Below are positions 24,501-34,109 of a stretch of DNA of 64,000 nt, in pieces. Made by a program: the position numbers and the translations under genes. This DNA is from Ostrinia nubilalis (Eukaryota > Arthropoda > Insecta > Lepidoptera > Crambidae). Under the pieces are notes generated by a model that did not search any database, was not told the DNA's origin, and saw only the letters and a program-made list of their open reading frames with translations. Location: assembly GCF_963855985.1 (NCBI RefSeq), contig NC_087090.1:17048501-17112500 (forward strand), read 5' to 3'. Position 1 is the stretch's first letter. The number at the start of each line of letters is the position of its first letter.

Positions 24501-27500
24501 GTCATCCTCGACCACGACGAGCTCGGAAGCCCCGGGACTAGGTTAATTAGTGTCATAGCTCTCATTGCTCACGAGTGAGTACAATCATCATCGGTTGCCC
24601 AACGTCCTGATGCGTGCGCTTCATTATTCTGTGGCTCGACTGTCGCCTGGCGCGGCAGCCAAATAAAAAGCCTAATACAAGCCGGACAGGCCGGATAAGA
24701 CCGTAAAAAGCCAAACATGTCCGGCTAAAGCCGAACACCTGGCAACCCTATCTGGGACGAACTCTCGGGCGGCGGCTCGCCTGCCACCGTGCACAGCCGC
24801 CCGACGTCTGAGTAGGATATACTCACAGGCCGGCAGCTGGGGCAAGACGAGGGAACCCCCGTCGGAACAACCTGTCTCGTCCAGCCCGCCCGACGTCTCG
24901 TCGATCACCAGGTAAAGACACTTACAGGCCGGCAGCTTGGGCACGACGAGCTCGGAACCCCCGCGTGGACGGATGACCTCAGCCCCGCCGCGCCGCCCGC
25001 CATCCCGCCCGACGTCATCCTCGACCCGCAGGTAGGATACACTACAGATCGGCAGCTGGAAAAAGACGAGGGAACCCCCGTGGGAACAACCTGTCTCGGA
25101 ACCAACCTCGGAACCCCCGCGAGGACGGATGACCTCAGCCCCGACGCGCCACCGATCGCCGCCACCATCCCGCCCGACGTCATCCTCGACCCGCAGGTAG
25201 GATACACTACAGATCGGCAGCTGGAAAAAGACGAGGGAACCCCCGTAGGAACAACCTGTCTCGTCCAGCCCGCCCGACGTCTCGTCGATCACCAGGTAAG
25301 GACACTTACAGGCCGGCAGCTAGGGCAGGACGAGCTCGGAACCCCCGCGAGGACGGATGACCTTAGCACCGACGCGCCGCCGCTCGCCGCCGCCATCCCG
25401 CCCGACGTCATCCTCGCCTCGACCCGCAGGTAGGATATACTCACAGGCCGGCAGCTAGGGCACGACAAGCAGGGAACCCCCGGGAGTAGGGTTAAGGCAA
25501 TTAGTGTCATAACTCTCTCATAGCTCACGAGTGAGTACAATCATCATCGGTTGCCCAACGTCCTGATGCGTGCGCTTCATATTATTCTGTGGCTCGACTT
25601 TCGCCTGACGCGGCAGCCAAGGACAAGCCGGATAAGACCGTAAAATGCCGAACACCTGGCAACCCTATCTGGGACGAACTCTCGGGCGGCGGCTCGCCTG
25701 CCACCGTGCACAGCCGCCCGACGTCATCCTCGACCCGCAGGTAGGATACACTACAGATCGGCAGCTGGAAAAAGACGAGGGAACCCCCGTGGGAACAACC
25801 TGTCTCGTCCAGCCCGCCCGACGTCTCCTCGATCACCTCGGCAGCTAGGGCACGACGAGCTGGAAGCTCCCGCGTGGATGAATGACCTCAGCCTCACTCG
25901 CAACCGTCTCAGCCCATGCCATCATTGCCATCCCGCCAGACGTCATCCTCGACCCGCAGGTAGGATACACTACAGATCGGCAGCTGGAAAAAGACGTGGG
26001 AACCCCTGTGGGAACAACCTGTCTCGTCCAGCCCGCCCAACGTCTCCTCGATCACCTCGGCAGCTAGGGCACGGACTAACTGTTGGGCGGCGACTCACCC
26101 GTGACTGTTCTCAGCCCATGCCATAATGCCATCCCGCCCGACGTCATCCTCGATCCGCAGGTAGGATATACTCACAGTTCCGCAGCTGGGGCACGACGAG
26201 CTGCCGGGCCAGGATTAATAGATTAGCAAGGACTAACTGTTGGGCGGCGGCTCGCCCGCGACTGTTCTTAGCCCATGCCATGGCATCATGATCCCATCCC
26301 GCCCGACGTCATCCTCGACCACGACGAGCTCGGAAGCCCCGGGACTAGGTTAATTAGTGTCATAGCTCTCATAACTCACGAGTGAGTACAATCATCATCG
26401 GTTGCCCAACGTACTGATGCGTGCGCTTCATTATTCTGTGGCTCGACTTTCGCCTGACGCGGCAGCCAATAAAAAGCCGGACAAGCCGGATAAGACCGTA
26501 AAAAGCCAAACATGTCCGGCTAAAGCCGAACACCTGGCAACTCAACATCCTCGACCTGTAGGTAGGATATACTCACAGGTCGGCAGCTGGGGCAAGACGA
26601 GGGAACCCCCGTGGGGACGACCTGTCTCGTCCGGCCCGCCCGACGTCATCCTCGACCCGTAGGTAGGACACACCAGGCTGGCAGCTAAGAACTGGGCGCT
26701 AGCAGAAAAAAAGAACTGCAACTTCTGTATCATCAAACGGTAGGCCGAGGCAGCTAGGAAAACAGGACTAATCACACCTCTCTATTCCTCCACTGCAATT
26801 TCTCTACTACCTAAGTATCAAGCGACAGACCAGAAGCTAGCAGAAAAACAGTTATTATTTCCCAGAACTGTAACTTCTGTACTTCTTACTACTAGCGATA
26901 GGCCGATGCTGCTGAACACGGGAGGGATCCCACCTCTCTGTCCCTTCACTGCAACTTCTTTATCATCGAACGGTAGGGCGACGAGGCAGCCAGGAAAATG
27001 AAATCCTATGTCTCTTTCCCACCTCTGTTACTTCAGTCATCAAGGAAACCGGGATTAATTTCCCACCACTGCAACTTCTGTAGGTAAACCAACGAGCGGT
27101 AGGCCGAAGCAGTTTGGAAAACGGGACTAAATAATCCAAAATCTCTTTACCACCACTTAACGCAAGATGCTAAGACAAGGGGTACCAAATTGATGCACGT
27201 GTACAAGGTAATTTAAACTTTTGACCAAAGGCTGCTGAAAAACAATCTACATGTACTCTCATCATGCGCTAGTAACGGCGCTAACTTGAAGGACAATCTA
27301 GGGTCCATCATATGATGATGATGTGGCGAATAGTGATGCTTATCTACAGCGAAATAGAATCTATCAATTTTAGGAATTGGAATCGGATGAATGCTTTCCT
27401 CTACCTCTACAATCATCTTACCCACTTACTCGTAATATTCTCCATACTGTACATTTTTAGGAAGTAAGGAATGTGACTTTATAGTATTCTTAAGTAGTCC

Positions 27501-30500
27501 TGCTCACCGCCCATACATTACTCAACTCTTTGTCGTGGCTGCTTCAATCCATTCCATCATTTAACATAACCATTTATCATTAACCTTCGCTACAGTCGTT
27601 CATCTTTCGCCATACCATTTCAGCGTTCAGATCCATTACATCAGGTCTTATATACGGTATTGTATTGTAAACTTTAGTCTTCAACCTTCGTGCTTTTGCA
27701 TGTTGTCACACTCAGCCGGTCTGCTTCGTTTACTGGTAAAAGGTTTCATAAAAAAAACTAAATTCTGTAAAGTTTAAGATAATAACTATGTGGGTAGTAA
27801 CAGAAAAGAATATAATCTGCTAAGTCCGCTTTTGTTCATATCGTACAAGATGCTTGTATTGTACCTACAGCAATATTAACACGGTTCTTTTAATTTTAAG
27901 GTTAACCAGTCGTTTCATTCAGCTTTCGTTCGCGATAACTTAACGGTAGTTTTTGGTAATAGTTTCGCGTGAATCGATGAACATTACGTTGCATGACGGG
28001 TATATCAACCTCAAGAATTTTGGTAAGTCTCTCCAGTTTACTGGTGCCATGCCCTTAAATTTAATAGGCAGAAGAACCAATTCGTTGTTACTAACCTCTC
28101 AAATGCTCCTCAAGGTGTCGCCGAGCATGCTGTGCGACAACAATCAGCGCATGGGTCTCCCCACGACGACGTCGCAGGAGGAGTTGATGATGCTGCCAGA
28201 ACAGGTGCAGCTGACATCGGTGAAGACGCCGCCCGCGGCCGTCAAGTCCATGATTCTCAACGCGGCGGCTGAAATCCTGACGTCAGACACCACCATGAAT
28301 GCACTCGTCACCTCCGCCATCAACACGGCGAATATTCTCACGACGGGGACTGAGAACGCGGCTGGCGGCGTCATGCAGGTAAATTACTGTTTCATTGAGC
28401 ATTTGTTTATTTATGTTATTCTATCACCCTTGTTGTCTGCCAGAGATTCTTTATTTCTTACCTACATCCTGAAAGTCTAAACTAGGTACTGGTAATCGTA
28501 GTGGGACATACCATACGCTGAGTAGGTAAGGTCCTAATGGGATGTTAAGGCTTTTGTTTATTATTATGACTTCGACATAGAAAGACATTGTTCAGCTGTC
28601 TGCATAAAAAGCCAGGAGACCTAAATTATGCTTCTCCTAAACTGCAAATCTACAAATCTCAAGAATTCCTTCATTATTTGGATTAAAACAATTAATTATT
28701 TCGAGTCAGAGCTATTCATTGGGATCTTAATTCGCCCTTCATCTGCTACTGATACTTACCAATTAGATTTAATTCAACCTTAATATAGTTCCAAAATACT
28801 GAACTGTCCTATGCATGACATTGACAGTGGGGCGCCACCGTCAATACCGGATCGCTGGTTCCGATTTTTGCCATGTTGGAAACCATATAGTTGAACGATG
28901 GTAGTGTCCCCCTGTCATTGAGTTTGGTGGGACAGTTCCGCGTGGGTCATCTATAACGTAATGGTAATACCACAGACAACAGACGCGCAACCTCCCGCGG
29001 AGCAGCCGGGCGAGACTCCGCTCGTGGCCATGTCTCAGGCAGTCTCACAGGCCGTGACGCAGGCAGTCTCGCAGGCCGTCTCGCAGGCTGTCTCGCAGGC
29101 TGTCTCCCAGGAGATGACCGCGCCTGTACAGGGGCTCACCGATATGAGCGATCAGGATCTCCTCCAGTATATCAACCCCAGCACGTTTGATACCGGTGAG
29201 TACGATATGTATTATTAAGGGTGAATTCGACCAAACAAGAGTAAATATTAATATTAATCTAAGAATAAATCGACAGTTTTGACATTATTCCCATACTGAA
29301 ACTGTCAATGTGCCGGTTATACCAGGAGTTATTCTCGGATAAAAGTTTGTTCGAATCGGGCCTAAGGTAGGAAAGAATGGGGCTGGAATTCGTGACAGCT
29401 TTGTCCAGTGAGAGCTTGTCGCTTGGTGGATTCACAAGTATGTAACACGTCATGTACAGTCAGCGTTTAGTTCGTGACGCTTAAGTAGCCAAAAAATTCG
29501 CAACACGTCTGTCAACTTTTTGGCCATTTTGGGTGTCCCGTGTCTGTGAACTGTGCTTGGCTGAAAATAGCCAAGTAGACAGTGGAAGTACCACATGGAA
29601 TGCCATACCAAACCATTAATGTCTATCACAGTAAGACTAGATCGAAACTGGGTAAAGATTATGATTAAATGAAATTGGAGTCTGATCCGCTTTAGCCAAA
29701 TAAGATTGAGGACCAATATGCTGTCACAAATTCAAGCCCAGTGAGTGTTTTTCCATAAGACCGGGCAAAGACATGTTATTTGACGTGCCAGCCTCGTTGT
29801 CGCGAGATATAAGTGGCGGTGAAAATCCGCTTGTGAAAATTCATATTTTTACCTCTATCGCTGCCAGGCCATGGAAAATCATCCATTCTTATTCGAATAC
29901 GTTAGCTATTATGACCTCAACCACCTCTTTGGCATAGTGAGCCAAAGCAAATGATAATAAGTAATTAAGTAATTTATTAAAAAGAGTTTTATTAATTAAT
30001 TTATTAACGGTGTGGGTTTAGTCATTAGTTAATATTTAAGAGTAACGGCGTAGTTACTGTGCTACTTACCTAAACTGTTATTTATTTATTCCTTTAGGTC
30101 CTTTTTAAGACATTGATACTATGGCTACAAAAGTACCTATTATGTATAATATTTAATTATTTATTCTAAGAATAGCGTGTAGTATTATTTGAATCTTATC
30201 TAAACTCCTGAATTGACAAATAAAAGCACTTAAGTAAGTCAGTCGTGACTGAATTTCACTACGCCTGTGCTCCTAATTTTCATTTGTTAATTATTCTTGT
30301 AAAACTGCTACAATTAGATTAGGCCGATAAAATCGCGAGACATTCGCAACGCTCACAAGGGTTCTTGTTAACTATTATATACCAAAATACATGGTTTTAA
30401 ATAAGATAACATAGGGGTTTTTAACTTTTACTAATTACTATAGGTAAATGTAATAAGATTACGAGTATAATGTTAGGCAACCTATAATGGGTTAAAATTA

Positions 30501-30663
30501 ATTTGATCATCGATATCTCCGATGTAAAATAATGAAGTTTAACGATTGCACTACTACTTTAATATTTATTTAGTGTTAGGTATGGGTTATAACAGGTTGT
30601 GGGAGTAAACTAGACAATAGTTTCATTATGTATTAACATATTTGTTTGTCGGTTACAGTGTGA
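6200..30663 (+). CDS. NFAT: NFAT transcription factor (NFAT5-like, Rel-homology), 15 coding exons
   Basis: Sequence-specific transcription factor of the Rel/NFAT family, acting in the nucleus. Coding exons read 6200-6531, 9425-9655, 10455-10805, 10962-11061, 11305-11487, 14333-14504, 14930-15117, 15906-16068, 21055-21179, 21466-21624, 21871-22353, 22720-22875, 28115-28378, 28976-29195 and 30659-30663. All junctions are AG/GT with compatible phases, and the total is 3,132 nt, a whole number of codons (1,043 aa). Residues about 280-460 form the Rel-homology DNA-binding region, with the recognition-loop motif [11 protein letters not shown] split by an intron. Residues about 457-573 form the IPT domain. 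The N-terminus has HPGK and GGKL repeats; the C-terminal half is acidic, Met/Gln-rich and probably activating. I see no calcineurin-docking motif, as expected for the NFAT5-like insect protein. Further 5' exons or isoforms are possible, because an acceptor lies just before the chosen ATG. Confidence 0.9.
6532..9424 (+). other. NFAT intron 1, nothing coding seen
   Basis: AT-rich. A 28-bp imperfect inverted repeat around 8000 and 8200 (cgaaaaactttcg against cgaaagttttccg) may be a decayed MITE. I see nothing else of note. Confidence 0.5.
9425..9655 (+). CDS. NFAT: NFAT exon 2
   Basis: The acceptor gtgcacag ends at 9424. The peptide begins [19 protein letters not shown], with a basic KRRR cluster that could be a nuclear localisation signal, then an acidic stretch and a Pro/Ala/Thr-rich run made by GC-rich repeats. 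Of two overlapping donors (9654 and 9656), only 9656 (GTATGT) keeps the frame into exon 3. Confidence 0.8.
9656..10454 (+). other. NFAT intron 2, nothing seen
   Basis: AT-rich intron without recognisable repeats or open frames of interest. Confidence 0.6.
10455..10805 (+). CDS. NFAT: NFAT exon 3, GGKL repeat and start of the Rel-homology region
   Basis: The acceptor gattccag ends at 10454. A Gly/Lys-rich stretch with repeated GGKL/GGKY units is followed by [18 protein letters not shown], the first strands of the Rel-homology DNA-binding domain. The donor GCGAG|GTGAGA at 10806 is phase 2 and splits the recognition loop from exon 4. Confidence 0.85.
10962..11061 (+). CDS. NFAT: NFAT exon 4, DNA-recognition loop
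   Basis: The acceptor cccttgcag ends at 10961. The exon encodes [12 protein letters not shown] and then [16 protein letters not shown], a strong match to the NFAT recognition loop and the strand after it. Donor CAG|GTATG at 11062, phase 0. The preceding intron is only 156 bp. Confidence 0.9.
11305..11487 (+). CDS. NFAT: NFAT exon 5, Rel-homology region
   Basis: The acceptor cccttccag ends at 11304. The 61 codons begin [20 protein letters not shown] and end [12 protein letters not shown], characteristic of the NFAT Rel-homology N-terminal domain. Donor AAG|GTAACT at 11488, phase 0. Confidence 0.92.
11488..14332 (+). other. NFAT intron 5 with minisatellite
   Basis: Begins with a LINE-tail-like fragment (about 11510-11575, cagccaaatgacgtccaca) and contains the minisatellite at 12735-13605. 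The remainder is AT-rich, with no coding potential that I can support. Confidence 0.55.
12735..13605. repeat. Minisatellite, about 8-9 units of roughly 100 bp
   Basis: Each unit reads approximately tctagcagcgagccttactt, gtgttatcaccc, aaagtctagcagctacattg, tctgagactgtgcc and atcttagatccgtcccaaag. Units differ by a few substitutions and by an optional catcccaa insertion of about 6-7 bp. It lies wholly within NFAT intron 5. Confidence 0.9.
14333..14504 (+). CDS. NFAT: NFAT exon 6, end of the DNA-binding domain
   Basis: The acceptor tctcattcag ends at 14332. It encodes [30 protein letters not shown] and [12 protein letters not shown], the last strands of the Rel DNA-binding domain. Donor TGCA|GTAAGT at 14505, phase 1. 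Confidence 0.92.
14617..14823. mobile_element. MITE in NFAT intron 6
   Basis: Inverted ends tagatcgtttattcgtttca and its imperfect complement ending ataatacgatcta (14811-14823) extend for about 35 bp with mismatches and include ccacgaaga on both sides. No coding capacity. Confidence 0.65.
14930..15117 (+). CDS. NFAT: NFAT exon 7, linker and IPT domain start
   Basis: The acceptor ccttatag ends at 14929. The peptide [20 protein letters not shown] is followed by [19 protein letters not shown], the Ig-like IPT fold of Rel proteins. Donor CAACAG|GTGAG at 15118, phase 0. Confidence 0.92.
15505..15580 (+). pseudogene. Decayed partial copy of NFAT exon 8
   Basis: The block tgaaattccttcg...ctgcgtgccgccatatgttc matches the intron end and exon start at 15887-15960, and translates as [11 protein letters not shown] against [11 protein letters not shown] in the real exon. 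The acceptor (ccacag) has become cgacat and similarity ends after about 75 bp. It therefore cannot be spliced as an exon and is read as a tandem duplication remnant. Confidence 0.7.
15605..15840. mobile_element. hAT-like MITE between the exon 8 copy and exon 8
   Basis: One end has tttcccaaagtgggcgataa followed by cgccccc, and the other has gggggcgttaa and ttctcaaagtgggcag. The CCAAAGTGGGCG end motif is typical of insect hAT-derived elements. Target duplication unclear. Confidence 0.45.
15906..16068 (+). CDS. NFAT: NFAT exon 8, end of the IPT domain
   Basis: The acceptor ccttccacag ends at 15905. It encodes [32 protein letters not shown] and AFYYTPR, the last IPT strands. Donor CACAAG|GTACCC at 16069, phase 1. 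A decayed copy of its 5' half lies about 370 bp upstream. Confidence 0.9.
19402..20713 (+). mobile_element. 5'-truncated non-LTR retrotransposon of the R1/Jockey group
   Basis: Flanked by a 13-bp target duplication, taccgtaccaaat, at 19389-19401 and 20714-20726. The 3' end is a short ataag/agata microsatellite-like tail (20697-20713) rather than poly(A). Contains the end of an ORF2 with RNase H. Same orientation as NFAT. Confidence 0.85.
19469..20632 (+). pseudogene. ORF2 C-terminal fragment with RNase H domain
   Basis: The open frame starts inside a truncated protein; no real start exists. It keeps the end of the reverse-transcriptase thumb region ([20 protein letters not shown]), then an RNase H domain with all four acidic residues visible in [23 protein letters not shown] and [11 protein letters not shown]-terminal zinc-knuckle-like [18 protein letters not shown] follows. 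The frame has no internal stop, so the copy is probably young. The protein would degrade the RNA strand during retrotransposition, but without the endonuclease and catalytic RT core it is inactive alone. Confidence 0.85.
21055..21179 (+). CDS. NFAT: NFAT exon 9
   Basis: The acceptor tatgtccag ends at 21054. The frame set by exon 8 stays open: [17 protein letters not shown], then [19 protein letters not shown]. Donor GCGAG|GTAAAT at 21180, phase 0. I recognise no domain; it continues into the transactivation region. Confidence 0.8.
21466..21624 (+). CDS. NFAT: NFAT exon 10
   Basis: The acceptor ccgtgtgcag ends at 21465. The 53 codons begin [16 protein letters not shown] and end [11 protein letters not shown], and are acidic and polar. 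Donor CAG|GTAACA at 21625, phase 0. GC-rich against an AT-rich surround. Confidence 0.85.
21871..22353 (+). CDS. NFAT: NFAT exon 11, largest exon
   Basis: The acceptor cccgatcag ends at 21870. The 161 codons begin [19 protein letters not shown], then [19 protein letters not shown], and end [11 protein letters not shown]. Met- and Gln-rich with probable amphipathic helices, consistent with an activation region. Donor AAG|GTACGT at 22354, phase 0. Confidence 0.88.
22720..22875 (+). CDS. NFAT: NFAT exon 12, parent of the tandem array
   Basis: The acceptor ttgaaaaag ends at 22719. The 52 codons begin [20 protein letters not shown] and end [13 protein letters not shown]. Donor CCGCAG|GTAGGA at 22876, phase 0. 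The last 40-60 nt and the donor recur many times over the next 3.8 kb. This copy is chosen as the exon because it alone has the full 5' part and joins in frame to exons 11 and 13. Confidence 0.8.
23463..23695. other. Unclassified GC-rich insert in the array
   Basis: Between array copies lies a block not repeated elsewhere in the window. It has two near-inverted cagccctag / caaccctac segments, then a TATA-like ctaatataag about 30 bp before gcgggcgcctagcattcgct. It may be a fragment of an LTR or other mobile element; I cannot name it. Confidence 0.35.
23879..24216 (+). mobile_element. tRNA-derived SINE inserted in the NFAT array
   Basis: The tRNA-like head has an A box (tggtctagtggt) and B box (ggttcgattcc); its anticodon-like loop reads ttcagac. 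The body ends ttcctcgttgtggat followed by an A-rich tail. Flanked by the duplication aaaaagac (23871-23878 and 24217-24224), itself part of an array spacer, so it inserted after the array formed. Confidence 0.88.
26681..27160. repeat. Degenerate tandem repeat after the array
   Basis: Four to five diverged units carry ctgcaacttctgtatcatca, cggtaggccgaggcagctag and aaaacgggactaat. They differ from the exon array and lie directly after it. Confidence 0.6.
27161..28114 (+). other. Rest of NFAT intron 12, nothing seen
   Basis: AT-rich, no supported feature. An open frame leads into exon 13 from 27953, but lacks similarity to the protein and is bypassed by the exon 13 acceptor. Confidence 0.5.
28115..28378 (+). 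CDS. NFAT: NFAT exon 13
   Basis: The acceptor gctcctcaag ends at 28114. The 88 codons begin [18 protein letters not shown] and end [13 protein letters not shown], with [19 protein letters not shown] between. Donor ATGCAG|GTAAAT at 28379, phase 0. Confidence 0.85.
28379..28975 (+). other. NFAT intron 13, nothing seen
   Basis: AT-rich intron with no recognisable repeat or frame. Confidence 0.6.
28976..29195 (+). CDS. NFAT: NFAT exon 14, SQAV repeat and conserved tail
   Basis: The acceptor taccacag ends at 28975. After [13 protein letters not shown] come about six tandem SQAV units, then [17 protein letters not shown], a tail I recognise from insect NFAT proteins. Donor ACCG|GTGAGT at 29196. 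Without splicing, the frame runs a few codons further (GEYDMYY) to a TAA. Confidence 0.85.
29196..30658 (+). other. NFAT intron 14
   Basis: Contains a repeat at about 29455-29560 (gtcagcgtttagttcgtgac, ...ggccattttgggtgtc) that recurs in inverted orientation near 36665-36770. Otherwise AT-rich with nothing supported. Confidence 0.5.
30659..30663 (+). CDS. NFAT: NFAT exon 15, last two coding bases and stop
   Basis: The acceptor gtcggttacag ends at 30658. Its first two bases complete a Val codon with exon 14, and TGA follows at once, giving the ending ...STFDTV. The rest of the exon would be 3' UTR. The strong splice sites on both sides support it. Confidence 0.65.
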
Positions 30664-33130
30664 GCGCCGCCTGCCCGGGTCGCTTAGTGCTAAAGACTAT
30701 GCCTAGTAGAAGCATTTCAGTGCGGTGTTGTGGGCTCAAAGCAGATTTTATGTGAATTTTTAATGGATGTTACTACCTGTTATAGACTTATGGAACTGTA
30801 GAACGTATAATCTCTGTTAGATGAGTGATTATTCAGTTGTATGTCTATGAATTTGTTTTATGATTCTCATACATATAAAGTGTTTGTATTAAGTAACGTA
30901 GGGACGTCAATTATTTCATGATGTGAGTCAGTATTACAGGGCTAAATTTACGCATCTCGCACGGGGTTGCTACTACGACCATTAATATCAATGTTTACGA
31001 CATTCTTTTGAAAAGTATTTCAACCCTGTGCAAAGAAATAGAGGAATGTATTTTCGAAAAATATTATCTTACGAACTCTTTTTTTATTTACAAAATATAT
31101 GGAGACGTGTATAATCGTAATATTCTATATTTCGAATTGTATCTTGTAAATAGATAGCTTTGTATTTATGTTGTTTAGTGTTAGCGGTAAGAGGCAGTGG
31201 CTACGATGGGTGGACAGTAATGGTATACATAACTTGTATTTATTCTTATTTCTCTCCTATCCTTTTTTAATTTCTTGCACAAATATTATAAAAAAATATC
31301 AAACGGTGCTAACTGATAACTTGTCACGTGCGTGCAATTTTATATTTTTTCCTAATATTTCTATACTTCTCTGTTCTTTCCTAAGTTTTTCGCCAGGGTC
31401 TAATTTATTATTGTTCGAGCCTGCCGAAGCCACTGGACGTACTATTAGACAAACTTCTATTGCAACTCACAATCATAAAGATGAGTCTCATATTTATAGT
31501 CTTCATTTCGTGGCCATAGACACTTCAGAGCGATACAGTCGTAAGCACATCAACTTTCCAAAAATTTACACTTTTCAATTGATTTTGAACCTTGATGCAA
31601 TAGCATAACGTTCAAAACCCAATGCGCAAGTTGATTTGCTAACGAACGTACAGTCAGCCGCATTAATAACTTCAATTAAGTCTACTATCACGTTTTTACG
31701 AAATATTAATGATAATTATCATTTGAATTGTATAAACGACTGATTTATAACGTGAGTTGCAAAAGTCAATTTATTCGTTGTATAATATGATTGTGATATA
31801 TAAAATATTATTACTGTTCGCATAGTAGCTAATTTTATATGTTTAAGAAAAACTGTACTGATGTGATGTTAGAGCAAAGATTTATATAAAAGTATGTTAA
31901 ACGTTATTATAATGAAGTTCATTTTTTATAGGAAAAAATCGAATGCTACATATTTAAATGTGCCATTTACTACGTATAATCCTAGAATAGATGTTATGTC
32001 AAATCATATCGTACAAAGTATCACGGACATATGATTTTTGGCCGACATCCGACCGGCAAATGCGTGCCTTGAAAGTACTATCCCCGACCACAATTATCTA
32101 TTAAATATACAGTATTTAAATCAGGGACCACATTGAACGAAACATTTGTACTAACTTCTTCATTAATAGGAACAAGCCAAATACATGCCTACTGGTGAAT
32201 TATTAGCATGTAACGGTCTACTGACCAATGACGAATGATCTTAGTAAAGATAAATACAATTCGGCGATGTCTAAAGGTACAGTCAGGCACGTATTATGGA
32301 ACGACACTCAATACTCGATTCAAACTAGCCTAAATTCAAGCCTGTAATTTAATTTCTACCAACCACAGGCTTCAATCCTACATTTTGAGTCGTTCCATAA
32401 TACGACCCTAAAAGCGTAGATTACTTTTCGATATTTATTATTTATTTATTCGAATCCATTTGCTAGTGCATTTTACTATTATTTAATAATTATTTTTAGT
32501 TACATTATGTATCCAACTGTAGCGCTAGACGTATTAGCGCATCTTCGATGTAGTTGAACCATGTTTCAAATAAACGAATTTAGATATGTTACAAAAACAT
32601 ACATCACAATATAGTAAGTTAGTCTTCCTCGCATAATATAGAACATGATTATCTTGAAAAAAATTACTGCCTGGCGACTGGTGTGTATTAAAAAATTATT
32701 TTTGTAAAACAACATGATTTTTATTATAATAGTTTTTAAACAACTTTTAGTTATACAAAGAATAGATTTTATTGAATTTGTATTTATACGAATATACATT
32801 TTGATATGTTTACGCTGTAGTCTTCAGAATAATATATTTTGATAATTTTGTTTAGAATTTTGATAAAAATATTTAAAAGAGACCATAGAATAGCATTATA
32901 TTTGTATGATGTAAATAAATGAGGTTATAGTGCGACAATGTAAATTTTTGTTGAAATTTAACTTTATTTTATCTGTGGAACCGCACAATGACTTTGGAAT
33001 AGTTAAGTTGAATCATTTACCGTCCATTAGAAATTACCAAATTGTTTGCGACCTCTCATTTGTATAAAATATTTCATTGTGAAGACAATGTGAACATAGC
33101 TAAATCAATTCGAAGAAATAAAAAAAAAAT
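30664..33130 (+). other. Probable NFAT 3' UTR
   Basis: AT-rich and non-coding, with short open frames only. An AATAAA followed by an A-run lies at about 33116-33129 and is the likely polyadenylation site; other AATAAA-like hexamers occur earlier. The extent is inferred, since no transcript is available. Confidence 0.4.
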
Positions 33131-33843
33131 GTAATGATATTCTTTAATCAGGTCGTTATAATATAAATGTTTTGGTCCTTAAGACAAGGCAATAAGGTTC
33201 AATCTACCACTGCCCGTTTTAAGGAAATATCATAGACAATGTACAGTACACACATAAAATATCATAATGTATAACAACGTGCCAGTAATCATTCCTTTTA
33301 TTATTTATTTTCATGGAATTGTGCAAGGTAAAACTAAATTGACTCTCCAAGTGATAGTTACTTGTGTTTTATATTTAGACGCGAGAGGAGCCATCGGCTG
33401 ACGACATCATTTACATGGTGTGTCGTGTCTTTGCTATTTCGCCAACTTTATCTTTACTATGACTGAACATAGCATGTCAAAAAGCCTATGTTTATTGCAA
33501 AAAGGCTACTAATATACATACAACGAGTGTAATTTTATTAAATGTAGTGTATACTTGTTAGTGTATTTATGACCTTATTTTGAATAACTTACAAAATCGT
33601 GTTTAATATTCCCGACACTATTTAGTGGGCTCTTTATGCTGCCGGCTGTACAATGAGGATGTATTGTGTATGGTGTATGAGGACATTTGTATGTACTATT
33701 GTATAGATCTCTAGTCGATCTAAATCATTCAATGCAACTTGCCGAGAGGTTATAATGAAGATTATGTATGTTATTTGTTTTAATGTAAGTAATTAATTAA
33801 ATGTTATGAAAAATAATATTTTTTTATTTTTAACATTCCTTAT

Positions 33844-34109
33844 GGCTGGTTTACACGTATTAAGTAGTTAAGTGGGTAACAAAATTGTAACTTAATTTTA
33901 AGTAATCAAATTGCATCGGAACTAAATTTTTACTTAATTCCAAACGTCAAGCTCTTGTTTACTATGAAACTGCTTGTCAAAACGTGTCAAGTGACAAGCC
34001 CCGCCCACCAACTTGACAGAAAAACCAAGTAAAAATGTTACCTTCATAATTTTTTATGAAGGTAACATTTTCAACCTAAAACAACAACTTCTTAACTTGT
34101 AAATCAGCC
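33844..34109. mobile_element. MITE with internal palindrome
   Basis: Inverted ends ggctggtttacacgtatt and aacttgtaaatcagcc. A separate perfect inner palindrome (aaaatgttaccttcata around 34033-34073) lies near the 3' end. Non-coding. Confidence 0.55.

Larger units (their letters stand above)
22876..26680. repeat. Tandem array of NFAT exon 12 fragments with splice donors
   Basis: At least 13 further copies of the exon 12 end (ccgacgtcatcctcgacc, cgcag|gtagg) follow the real exon. Donor junctions fall after 23019, 23238, 23403, 23842, 24353, 25031, 25196, 25429, 25740, 25959, 26160, 26561 and 26662, with two more truncated before the donor near 24510 and 26311. Copies are joined by shared spacers (agatcggcagctggaaaaag; gggaacccccgtgggaacaa). 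Larger blocks repeat three times with gagtgagtacaatcatcatc (near 24575, 25530, 26380), giving a higher-order period of about 0.85-0.95 kb. A SINE and a 230-bp GC-rich block interrupt it. Confidence 0.88.

Noticed and set aside
24672..25292. 206-aa minus-strand open frame in the array
   Set aside because: It is a tandemly repeated antisense frame of a GC-rich array, with no start context or domain.
27953..28114. Upstream extension of NFAT exon 13 as coding
   Set aside because: The sequence is AT-rich, unlike the exon, and a good acceptor precedes the GC-rich part.
31168..31608. 146-aa frame downstream of NFAT
   Set aside because: AT-rich, no domain, and lies in the presumed 3' UTR.
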